A DNA stretch of 11,315 bases from Pseudomonadota bacterium (GTDB taxonomy: Bacteria > Pseudomonadota > Gammaproteobacteria > Xanthomonadales > Xanthomonadaceae). Positions 1 to 5,439 of the stretch are shown one piece after another. The stretch is from positions 1-11,315 of the forward strand of contig JAEWJB010000065.1 of the NCBI GenBank assembly GCA_023386795.1. The letters run 5' to 3'. The notes beneath the pieces were generated by a model, which saw only the letters and a list, made by a program, of their open reading frames with translations, did no database searches and had not been told where the DNA came from. Positions within the stretch are counted from its first letter, which is position 1. Each line of letters opens with the position of its first letter. Made by a program: the position numbers and the translations under genes.

Positions 1-2
1 CC

Positions 3-404
3 CGCCTGCCGGTCAGCCGCCGCCGCTGGCACCTGCCGGCAGGCCTGGCCGCGGCCGCCTCGCTGGCCGCGGTGGCTTTGCTGCTGCTGCCTTCGCGGAT
101 GTCCGCGCCCGGCAGCGCTCCGCCGGCGCAGGTCGCGCAGGCGCCGCAGGACATGCCGCTGCTCGCGCAGGCCGACGCATTGACGCTCGAATACCAGCGC
201 GCGCTGGCCACGCTGCCGCGCGCGCCGATGCCAGCCGAACTGCAGCCGGCCATGCACACCCTGGACCAGAGCGAAGCGCAGATCCGCGATGCCCTGCGCC
301 AGCAGCCCGATGCCAGCTACCTCCTCGGCCAGTTGCGCCGCACTTACGACAAACGCCTCGAACTGACCCGCATGGCCGCCCTCGCGCCGGCCGGCACCAC
401 CTGA
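3..404 (+). CDS. Membrane-anchored anti-sigma-like protein, C-terminal part (5' end outside window)
   Basis: The reading frame is open from the window edge to a TGA at 402-404, so only the last 133 residues are visible. They begin with a basic stretch (RLPVSRRRWH), followed by one hydrophobic segment of about 20 residues (roughly nt 33-95), and then an Ala/Gln-rich, probably helical tail of about 100 residues. This topology, with a cytoplasmic N-terminus, one membrane pass and an extracytoplasmic helical region, is common in anti-sigma factors and related regulators next to ECF sigma genes. The next gene, only 33 bp downstream, encodes a secreted DUF4097 protein. In Xanthomonadaceae such proteins often sit in sigma-factor/anti-sigma operons, which is the main reason for the call. 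The zinc-finger or sigma-binding N-terminus that would prove it is not in the window. It could be any single-pass membrane protein. Confidence 0.5.
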   Translation, partial: RLPVSRRRWHLPAGLAAAASLAAVALLLLPSRMSAPGSAPPAQVAQAPQDMPLLAQADALTLEYQRALATLPRAPMPAELQPAMHTLDQSEAQIRDALRQQPDASYLLGQLRRTYDKRLELTRMAALAPAGTT

Positions 405-427
405 TATCCGAGCAGACCGCACCCGAT

Positions 428-431
428 GGAG
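428..431 (+). promoter_or_regulatory. Shine-Dalgarno GGAG that selects the DUF4097 start
   Basis: GGAG lies 6 nt before the ATG at 438 but would overlap or crowd the in-frame ATGs at 426 and 435. The ATG at 438 is therefore the best start. It also gives a clean Lys-plus-hydrophobic signal peptide (MKSLPLTALL). Confidence 0.6.
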
Positions 432-437
432 CCCATG

Positions 438-1319
438 ATGAAATCCCTGCCGCTCACCGCCTTGTTGTTCGCCACCGCGCTGGCCGGCCCTGTGGCCGCG
501 CAGACCGCGGTCAATGAAAGCCGTCCGCTGTCCGCGGGCGGGCGCGTGGAAATCGACAACGTTGCAGGCCAGGTGCGCGTGACCGGCTGGGACCGCAACG
601 AGGTCAGCCTGACCGGCGAACTGGGCGAGGGCCAGCGGCTGGACGTGCAAAGCAGTGCCAACCGCGTGCAGCTGCGGGTGGCCTACCCGCAGAGCCGCCG
701 CTCGGACGGCGCACGCCTGGAGCTGCGCGTGCCGCGCGGGGTGGATCTGCAGGCGCAGACAGTGAGCGCCGGATTGGATCTGTCGGGTATCGACCTGGGC
801 CGGCTTCAGGCGCAGACGGTCTCCGGCAGCCTCGCGGCACAGGGCAAGGCGCGCGAATCGCAACTGTCCACGGTGAGCGGCTCGCTGACCTCGCGGGTGG
901 CGACCGAGCGCCTGCGTGCGAACACGGTCAGTGGGCGCCTGCGCGCCGAAGGCGGTGCCGGCGGGGACGTCGCGTTGCAGACGGTGAGCGGCAGCATCGG
1001 CCTGGACGCAGGGCAGATTTCGCGCCTGCGCGCGGAAACCGTGTCCGGCAGCATGGACCTCGGCGTGGCGCGCTTCGCGCCCGGTGGCAGCATCGACCTG
1101 CAGACGGTGAGCGGCAGCATCGGACTGCGCTTGCCCAGGGACATATCAGCGCAGCTGCGCGTGCAGACCTTCAGTGGCGACATCGAGAGCGACGCGGGCC
1201 AGGTGGAACGGCCGGAATACGGCCCGGGCCGTCACCTGGACGTGCGCCTGGGTAGTGGCAATGGCGATGTCGACATCAACTCGCACTCGGGATCGGTGCG
1301 GGTGCGGCGCGGCGGCTGA
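438..1319 (+). CDS. Secreted DUF4097 family beta-strand-repeat protein
   Basis: The protein is 293 aa from the ATG at 438; ATGs at 426 and 435 are alternatives, but the Shine-Dalgarno spacing favours 438. It begins with a signal peptide of about 20 residues ending near PVAA|Q, so it is exported to the periplasm or beyond. The rest is almost entirely short beta-strand repeats. At least eight copies of a [QSNE]T[VF]SG[SRD] turn motif recur every 15-25 residues, ending in GSGNGDVDIN and HSGSVRVRR. This pattern is typical of DUF4097/DUF4098 proteins, which are predicted to fold as a right-handed beta-solenoid. No catalytic motif is visible. The biochemical role of the family is not established. 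Its place just downstream of an anti-sigma-like membrane protein suggests an envelope-stress or adhesin-like role under that regulator, but this is inference. The repeats are also visible in the DNA as a 24-bp exact duplication. Confidence 0.9.
   Translation: MKSLPLTALLFATALAGPVAAQTAVNESRPLSAGGRVEIDNVAGQVRVTGWDRNEVSLTGELGEGQRLDVQSSANRVQLRVAYPQSRRSDGARLELRVPRGVDLQAQTVSAGLDLSGIDLGRLQAQTVSGSLAAQGKARESQLSTVSGSLTSRVATERLRANTVSGRLRAEGGAGGDVALQTVSGSIGLDAGQISRLRAETVSGSMDLGVARFAPGGSIDLQTVSGSIGLRLPRDISAQLRVQTFSGDIESDAGQVERPEYGPGRHLDVRLGSGNGDVDINSHSGSVRVRRGG
977..1123 (+). repeat. In-frame DNA repeat inside the DUF4097 gene (977-1000 and 1100-1123)
   Basis: A 24-bp block coding for QTVSGSIG occurs identically at 977-1000 and 1100-1123. 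The copies are exactly 123 bp (41 codons) apart, so reading frame is preserved. They are two turns of the beta-solenoid. The identity at third positions suggests recent duplication or gene conversion between repeats, although strong G/C codon bias would also favour it. Confidence 0.7.
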
Positions 1320-1329
1320 GCGCCGCCGC
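1309..1329. terminator. GC hairpin at the 3' end of the DUF4097 gene
   Basis: A perfect 8-bp inverted repeat (GCGGCGGC at 1309-1316 and GCCGCCGC at 1322-1329) with a 5-nt loop overlaps the DUF4097 stop codon. It lies between two convergent genes and could end transcription from either side. No T-run follows on either strand, so intrinsic termination is uncertain. Confidence 0.35.
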
Positions 1330-1352
1330 CGCAGGGAAAACCCGACGCGCAA

Positions 1353-1538
1353 TCAATCCGCGTCGTGGTCGTTGGCCGGACGGCCGGGACGGAAGAAGGT
1401 GGGCAGCACTTCGATGCGGCCACCGGACTTGCGGAACGCGGCCAGGTCGGCGGCGATGCGCTCGCGGTTGAGCGGCTGGCCCTTGGCGTCGCCGCGCGAC
1501 ACGGTGGGCTGGACCTTCTGCTTGCTGGAACGTGGCAT
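1353..1538 (-). CDS. Small basic hypothetical protein, 61 aa
   Basis: This is a short ORF with good translation signals: AGGAG sits 8 nt upstream of the ATG at 1538. The first 25 residues are basic and polar (MPRSSKQKVQ...RGDAKGQPLNR). A predicted helix follows (RERIAADLAAFRKSGG), and then a short RIEVLP strand and a Pro/Asp tail. It has no signal peptide, membrane segment or cysteine. The basic N-terminus and compact helix are compatible with nucleic-acid or ribosome binding, but I do not recognise a named family and assign no function. It is convergent with the DUF4097 gene (33 bp between stops) and is preceded by about 240 bp without any gene. The strong Shine-Dalgarno site supports it as a real gene rather than a shadow, since it overlaps no other credible gene. 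Confidence 0.7.
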   Translation of the reverse strand: MPRSSKQKVQPTVSRGDAKGQPLNRERIAADLAAFRKSGGRIEVLPTFFRPGRPANDHDAD

Positions 1539-1779
1539 GGAACGGTCTCCTGTGGGGCAGGGAGCCGGCGAAACAGGCCGGCAGGGAGCGCGGCCGGGCC
1601 TTGGGGTGATGCCGGGCCGCCGGCGAAGGCCGGCAGCGGGCGCAAGGCGGGGTCACGCGAGAGGGACGCCGGGGCGTCGACGGCGCAGGGAGGCGCCGTG
1701 GGCCATAGGCTACGCGGGTGACTGTAGAGCTTCGTTAATTTCCACCTGAATGGGCGCCCGGCGGTTTGGCGCTCCGGGT
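1539..1779. other. Gene-free spacer upstream of the 61-aa gene, with twin hairpins
   Basis: These 241 bp separate the start of the 61-aa gene from the stop of the DUF1993 gene, both on the minus strand. The spacer holds two similar GCCGGC inverted repeats (listed separately). Near 1725-1745 there is a locally AT-richer patch (TTCGTTAATTTCC) that could be part of a promoter for the 61-aa gene. I see no credible ORF, tRNA or recognisable riboswitch in it. Confidence 0.5.
1564..1634. repeat. Two similar GCCGGC stem-loops in tandem
   Basis: Copy 1 is GCCGGC at 1564-1569 and 1577-1582 with a 7-nt loop. Copy 2 is GCCGGC at 1619-1624 and 1629-1634 with a 4-nt GAAG loop. Both copies share GCCGGCGAA before and GGCCGGCAG after the loop, in the same orientation and 55 bp apart. 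They resemble REP-type palindromes in shape. The GTAG head typical of Stenotrophomonas REP elements is not adjacent. Confidence 0.5.
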
Positions 1780-2307
1780 TCAGGTGCCCGCTGCCGGCGT
1801 GACTTCGCCGATCCGGCCCAGGTAGTCGAGCTTGCCGATCGACACGCCCTCGTGGCGCAGGATCCCGTAGGCCGTGGTGACATGGAAGAAGAAGTTGGGC
1901 AGCGCGAACTCGGCCAGATAACGGCCGTTGTCGAACCGCGCCTGCAGCGGCCCGAACTTCAGCACGATCTCGCGCTCGGTGGCGAACGCCTCGGCCGGCA
2001 CCGATTCCAGGTAGGCCAGGGTGGCGTCGATGCGCTGGTGCAACTCGGCGAACGTGCGCTCGTTGTCCTCCACGCGCGGTGCCTCCACGCCGGAAAGGCG
2101 CTGCACGGTGAGCTTGGCGGTGTCGCAAGCGCGCTGCACCTGCGCCGATAGCGGGTACATGTCCTCGGCCAGGCGCGCGTCGATCAGCGTGGCCGGGTCA
2201 CGCCCATGCGAGGCGACGTAGGCCTTGCCCTTGTCGAGCAGGTGGGACAGCTGGCGAAGGCCGTGCGCGAGCACGGGCACGGAAGCCTGGTAATAGGACA
2301 GCGACAT
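1780..2307 (-). CDS. DUF1993 domain-containing protein
   Basis: The protein is 175 aa from the ATG at 2307; an upstream in-frame ATG at 2382 would add 25 residues that look like leader translation, so it was rejected. The sequence matches the DUF1993 family along its whole length. It starts with MSLSYYQASVPVLAHGLRQL, has a mid-region YPLSAQVQRACDTAK, and ends with a conserved FFFHVTTAYGILRHEGV-x-IGK-x-DYLG block. The family is all-alpha and, as far as I recall, related to the DinB four-helix-bundle proteins. Its molecular function is unknown. There is no signal peptide or membrane segment, so it is cytoplasmic. It lies 90 bp downstream of the Hsp70-like gene in the same direction but has its own candidate -10 box, so it may be a separate unit. 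Confidence 0.9.
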   Translation of the reverse strand: MSLSYYQASVPVLAHGLRQLSHLLDKGKAYVASHGRDPATLIDARLAEDMYPLSAQVQRACDTAKLTVQRLSGVEAPRVEDNERTFAELHQRIDATLAYLESVPAEAFATEREIVLKFGPLQARFDNGRYLAEFALPNFFFHVTTAYGILRHEGVSIGKLDYLGRIGEVTPAAGT

Positions 2308-2338
2308 GGCGGGCGCCCCGGGGCGGAAGGAAGGCCGC

Positions 2339-2344
2339 AGCATA
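2339..2344 (-). promoter_or_regulatory. Candidate -10 box (TATGCT) for the DUF1993 gene
   Basis: On the minus strand TATGCT lies about 32 bp before the ATG at 2307, predicting an mRNA start near 2332 and a leader of about 25 nt. No convincing -35 box is present. The leader has no Shine-Dalgarno site. Confidence 0.35.
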
Positions 2345-2397
2345 GCGGTCCGGTGTCCGTGGCCGCGCGAAGCTTTCCGCACACACTGTTGCGACGC

Positions 2398-3762
2398 TCA
2401 GGCCGCCGCCAGCGCCAGCCCGCGTACCACGCCGAAGGAAGGATCGCCCTGCACCAGGCGCGCCCCCGGGAAACAGGCCATCACCCGCTCGCGCACGTAG
2501 CCGGCACGCGACATGCCGCCGGTGAGGAAGACCACGCCGGGCACATGGCCGATGTCCGCCACGACCTCTCGCAACAGCGCCTCCAGTTCGGCCAGGTAGG
2601 GTTCTGCCGCGGCCACCAGCGCCGCATCGGCGATGTCCGTGCCGAGCCCGGCCTCGATGAAGTCCAGCGATTCGGCATGCCGCGGCGCGTCGCTCAACGC
2701 GATCTTGCTGCGCTCCACGGCCCGGTACAGGCGCGCGGTGTTGCCGGCTTCCTGCAAGGCGCGCAGGCGCGCCTCGAACGGATCTGGCACGCCGTCGTAG
2801 CGGTGTTGGCGGAAATCGCGCTGGCGCGGCAGGTCCTGCACCATGGCCGCTTCCACGTAGTGGTGCGCCGGGACGCGGGTGAGGCCGCGGCCGAACAGCG
2901 GCATGAAGCCCGCCAGGCTCAGTGCCAGGTCGATATCGGTGCCGCCTCGCGCGATACCCCAGGCGCGGTGCACCTGCGGGGCGAGTGCGCCGCCGACGCT
3001 GGCATGCGCGATATCGGTGGTGCCGCCGCCGATGTCCACGATCACCGCCTCGTGGCGCTGCGCGCTGCCGGCGTGGTGGTGCATGGCCGCCGCCGAGGGT
3101 TCCTCCAGGAACGCGATGTCGTCGAAGCCGGCATCGCGCGCCGCCTCGCCGAGGATCTCCAGCGCCTGCGCATTGCCGGCCTCGCCGATGGAACTTCGGA
3201 ATCGCACCGGCCGGCCGATCAGCGCGCGGCGGATGTTGTGGTCGAACTGGCGCGAAGCGGTCAGGCGGATATGTTCGAGGATGTGGCTGGCAATGCCGGT
3301 GATGGTTTGGCGCGCCCGCGGGTGCAGGCTGTAGCCGAGCATCGATTTGGGGCTCTGCACCAGGTTGCCTTCGTTCTCCAGGAAATAGGCTTCCAGCGCC
3401 TCGTCGCCATACACCGCGTTCTGCAGCAGCGCCGCCGAACTGGCCGGCTCGCGCACCGAGTGTTCCATCCAGTCCCGACGCACCACGCGCACGGCATCGC
3501 GGCGCAAGGCTGCTTCCTCGCGCGGGCGTCCCGCGGCCAGCGCGTCGCGCCGGCCGGCGTCCACGAGCCGTTCGACTTCGTGTGCCATCGCCGGGGTCAG
3601 GGCGAAATCGTTGGGGTCGCGCATCACTTCCGGGAAATACACCGTGGTGCGGAATTGCAGCGCCTCGCCGTGTGCGGCAGGAAAGCGCACCGGTGCGACC
3701 TCGCCGTCGATCACCGTGGCGGCGGCGGAATTGCTGGTGCCGAAGTCGATGCCCAGGCGCAT
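2398..3762 (-). CDS. yegD: Hsp70-like actin-fold ATPase, YegD type
   Basis: The protein is 454 aa from the ATG at 3762, giving MRLGIDFGTSNS as in the family; an ATG at 3789 would add nine residues. The Hsp70/actin ATPase motifs appear in order: phosphate-1 loop DFGTSNS (residues 6-12), EPSAAA (221-226), phosphate-2 VDIGGGTTD (242-250), RGGTDIDLA (272-280), VERSK (349-353) and the adenosine motif FLTGGMS (412-418). It ends soon after the nucleotide-binding domain. There is no peptide-binding beta-domain or lid, so it is not a canonical DnaK. E. coli YegD is of similar length (about 450 aa) and is the best-known relative; its client and role are unclear. It is cytoplasmic. It stands between the CDF and DUF1993 genes, all on the minus strand, with gaps of 75-102 bp. 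No co-chaperone gene is nearby. Confidence 0.9.
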   Translation of the reverse strand: MRLGIDFGTSNSAAATVIDGEVAPVRFPAAHGEALQFRTTVYFPEVMRDPNDFALTPAMAHEVERLVDAGRRDALAAGRPREEAALRRDAVRVVRRDWMEHSVREPASSAALLQNAVYGDEALEAYFLENEGNLVQSPKSMLGYSLHPRARQTITGIASHILEHIRLTASRQFDHNIRRALIGRPVRFRSSIGEAGNAQALEILGEAARDAGFDDIAFLEEPSAAAMHHHAGSAQRHEAVIVDIGGGTTDIAHASVGGALAPQVHRAWGIARGGTDIDLALSLAGFMPLFGRGLTRVPAHHYVEAAMVQDLPRQRDFRQHRYDGVPDPFEARLRALQEAGNTARLYRAVERSKIALSDAPRHAESLDFIEAGLGTDIADAALVAAAEPYLAELEALLREVVADIGHVPGVVFLTGGMSRAGYVRERVMACFPGARLVQGDPSFGVVRGLALAAA

Positions 3763-3803
3763 GAAGAAATCCGAGAACTGCACGGCCATGCCGCGGGCCG
3801 CGC

Positions 3804-3809
3804 ATTCTA
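3804..3809 (-). promoter_or_regulatory. Candidate -10 box (TAGAAT) for the Hsp70-like gene
   Basis: TAGAAT on the minus strand places the mRNA start near 3797. This is only a few bases before the ATG at 3789 and about 35 nt before the preferred ATG at 3762. If this promoter is real and the first ATG is used, the mRNA is almost leaderless. No clear -35 box is seen. Confidence 0.4.
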
Positions 3810-3864
3810 CCGGGATCGCCGTCGCAGGGCCGGGCCAGGGCGGCCGCCGCCGCTGCGCCGCAAG

Positions 3865-4827
3865 TCAGCCTTCGCGCGCGGCGTCCCGCTCCATGGCATC
3901 GCGGCGTGCCTGCCACACTTCCGGCGTCTGTGGTTTGACGAATAGTGCGACCAGCTCCGGATGGCTCTGCCGCGCCGCCTGTTCGATGCGCCCGATGCAC
4001 GCTTCGATCTGCGGCGTGGTGCGGCTGTCCTCGAATTCGGCGCTGAGTGCGGCCACGACCTGGTTTGGCCCCATCTGCATGGTGAGCACGCCGTTGGCGG
4101 CACGTACGTCGGCGTCGTGCGCGGCGATGGACAACAGCGATTCGGCCACGCGCGGATGTGCAGGCTCGCCGATGAGCAGGCCCTTGGTTTCGCGTGCGAG
4201 CAGGAAGGCGGTGACGCCCAGCACCGCCGCGATACCGATGGAGGCCACGCCGTCGAGCTGTGGCATGTCGAACCACTGCGCGGCGAACAACCCGGTGAAG
4301 GCCATCAGCAGGCCCAGCAGCGCGGCGGTGTCTTCCAGTAGCACGGTAAAGGTGCTCGGGTCCTTGCTCTGGCGGAACGCCTCGAAATAGCCCAGCTTGC
4401 CCTTGCGCCGGCGGAATTCGCGCAGCGCCACCCACCACGAGGTACCTTCGAAGACGAAGGAGATGCCCAGCACCGCGTACGCCAGCCCGTGGTTCTGCGC
4501 CGGCTGTGGATGGCGCAGGTGCTGCACGCCTTCATACAGTGAAATGCCCGCGCCCATCGCGAACACCAGCAGCGCGACGATGAAGCTCCAGAAATACAGC
4601 TCGCGGCCGTAGCCGAATGGATGGGTCGGCGAGGGCTTGCGCGCGGCCCGGCGCAGGCCATGCAACAGGAGTACTTCGTTGATGGTGTCCACCAGCGAGT
4701 GCACGCCCTCGCTGAGCATGGCCGAACTGCCGGAAATCGCGGCGGCGACGAACTTGGCGATCGCGATGCCGAGGTTGCCCACCAGGGCGACGTAGACGAC
4801 GAAACGGGAACCGTGCGAGGCGCTCAC
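3865..4827 (-). CDS. Cation diffusion facilitator family transporter, SLC30A9/ZnT9-like
   Basis: The protein is 320 aa from a GTG at 4827 preceded by GGAG at a 6-nt spacing; an ATG at 4839 would add four residues and lacks a Shine-Dalgarno site. It is an inner-membrane divalent-metal (probably Zn) exporter with about six membrane segments. The TM2 metal motif is H43-S-L-V-D47 in SEGVHSLVDTINE, followed by HPFGYGRE (69-76). The usual second HxxxD of TM5 is replaced by LLEDTAALLG (163-172). That replacement, with MGAGISLYEGV, HPQP and KDPSTF before it and LDGVASIGIA after it, is the pattern of the SLC30A9 (ZnT9) branch rather than of FieF or CzcD. The C-terminal cytoplasmic domain runs from about residue 215 to 300 and ends in LVALFVKP. 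Substrate specificity is inferred from family only. Confidence 0.92.
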   Translation of the reverse strand: MSASHGSRFVVYVALVGNLGIAIAKFVAAAISGSSAMLSEGVHSLVDTINEVLLLHGLRRAARKPSPTHPFGYGRELYFWSFIVALLVFAMGAGISLYEGVQHLRHPQPAQNHGLAYAVLGISFVFEGTSWWVALREFRRRKGKLGYFEAFRQSKDPSTFTVLLEDTAALLGLLMAFTGLFAAQWFDMPQLDGVASIGIAAVLGVTAFLLARETKGLLIGEPAHPRVAESLLSIAAHDADVRAANGVLTMQMGPNQVVAALSAEFEDSRTTPQIEACIGRIEQAARQSHPELVALFVKPQTPEVWQARRDAMERDAAREG

Positions 4828-4833
4828 GGCGGG

Positions 4834-4837
4834 CTCC
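4834..4837 (-). promoter_or_regulatory. Shine-Dalgarno GGAG favouring the GTG start of the CDF gene
   Basis: On the minus strand GGAG, partly formed by the in-frame ATG-GAG codons, stands 6 nt before GTG at 4827. Upstream of the ATG at 4839 the sequence is pyrimidine-rich with no ribosome-binding site. Confidence 0.5.
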
Positions 4838-5042
4838 ATGCGGGAGAGGCACCGTGATGATCGGAAAGCGCGTGTGCCGGGGGTGTGTAAAGCCGAATGA
4901 CGCGTCGTTGCCTGCGCCTGCGGCGCCAGGATGCGTTGATGACATCCGCGGGCCTGCCCGTGGCGGGCGGGAAAACCCGTGCCGATCACCACGTCCCGGC
5001 ATGCGCATCCTTCCGGTGGCGCGCGTACCTCGGCCGCCGCCT

Positions 5043-5048
5043 TACAAT
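5043..5048 (+). promoter_or_regulatory. Candidate -10 box (TACAAT) for the yjdM-like gene
   Basis: TACAAT lies 27 bp before the ATG at 5076 and would start the mRNA near 5055. It matches the sigma-70 -10 consensus at five of six positions. No -35 box is evident. The short leader is C/T-rich and has no Shine-Dalgarno site. Confidence 0.5.
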
Positions 5049-5075
5049 AAGCCGCTTTCCCCCGGTCCTTTCGCC

Positions 5076-5411
5076 ATGTCCACCGTCCCCGCGTGTCCGC
5101 AATGCTCGCTTGAAAACACCTACGCCGATGGCGCGCTGTTCGTCTGCGCCGACTGCGGCCACGAGTGGGCCGCGGGCGACACCGCCGAAGCCGGCGTGGT
5201 GGTGCGCGACTGCAATGGCAATGTGCTCGCCGCCGGCGACACCGTTACCGTCATCAAGGACCTCAAGGTCAAGGGAGCGTCCATTCCCCTGAAACAGGGC
5301 ACGGTGATCCGCAACATCCGCCTGATCGAGGACGACGCCGAGCACATCGAAGGCCACTCGGACAAGATCAAGGACCTGGTGCTGAAGACGATCTACCTGC
5401 GCAAGGCCTGA
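5076..5411 (+). CDS. yjdM: YjdM/PhnA family zinc-ribbon protein
   Basis: The protein is 111 aa and full length for the family. An N-terminal zinc ribbon has CxxC pairs at C7/C10 and C24/C27, with the typical ALFVCADCGHEW. A conserved beta-rich C-terminal domain of about 70 residues follows (VVRDCNGNVLAAGDTVTVIKDLKVKG...IRNIRLI...HIEGHSDKIKDLVLKTIYLRKA). The ATG at 5076 was chosen because the family begins immediately before the first CxxC. A start at 4854 would add 74 unrelated residues. The family was once called an alkylphosphonate uptake or phosphonoacetate hydrolase protein because of its position beside phn genes in E. coli. That role is not supported here, since no phosphonate genes are present. 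It is cytoplasmic and its function is uncertain. It is monocistronic and converges with the L,D-transpeptidase gene. Confidence 0.93.
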   Translation: MSTVPACPQCSLENTYADGALFVCADCGHEWAAGDTAEAGVVVRDCNGNVLAAGDTVTVIKDLKVKGASIPLKQGTVIRNIRLIEDDAEHIEGHSDKIKDLVLKTIYLRKA

Positions 5412-5420
5412 GCCTGCGCG

Positions 5421-5439
5421 GCGCCGCTCAGCGCGGCGC
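5421..5439. terminator. GC hairpin between convergent yjdM-like and L,D-transpeptidase genes
   Basis: A perfect 7-bp inverted repeat (GCGCCGC at 5421-5427 and GCGGCGC at 5433-5439) with a 5-nt loop sits 10 bp after the yjdM-like stop and overlaps the stop codon of the opposing gene. It may serve both genes. Only two T residues follow on the plus strand, so its strength is doubtful. Confidence 0.4.

Larger units (their letters stand above)
4828..5075. other. Divergent spacer between the CDF and yjdM genes
   Basis: These 248 bp carry the upstream regions of two divergent genes. Two small abutting inverted repeats lie at 4956-4968 (GCCCG, TGG, CGGGC) and 4968-4979 (CGGG, AAAA, CCCG). The -10 box of the yjdM-like gene is near its right end. 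The frame upstream of yjdM stays open from an ATG at 4854, but that stretch looks non-coding. I see no metal-responsive operator I can name. Confidence 0.4.

Noticed and set aside
1174..1749. A 191-codon plus-strand frame running over the end of the DUF4097 gene and the 61-aa gene
   Set aside because: It overlaps two better-supported genes in other frames and is Arg-rich with no family resemblance.
2206..3945. A 579-codon open frame on the plus strand across the Hsp70-like gene
   Set aside because: It is the antisense shadow of a well-supported gene; it has no domain and no ribosome-binding site.
2198..4438. A 746-codon open frame on the minus strand in a different frame from the Hsp70-like and CDF genes
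   Set aside because: It spans two real genes and their spacer, and its Arg/Gly/Ala-rich composition is that of an out-of-frame GC-rich shadow.
4956..4979. Abutting GCCCG/CGGGC and CGGG/CCCG inverted repeats as a riboswitch or attenuator for the yjdM-like gene
   Set aside because: The stems are only 4-5 bp and lie upstream of the likely promoter at 5043, so they would not be in the transcript. Chance palindromes of this size are frequent at this GC content.
4854..5075. In-frame N-terminal extension of the yjdM-like gene to ATG 4854
   Set aside because: The 74 extra residues are unlike the family, and a -10 box at 5043-5048 places the mRNA start after 4854.
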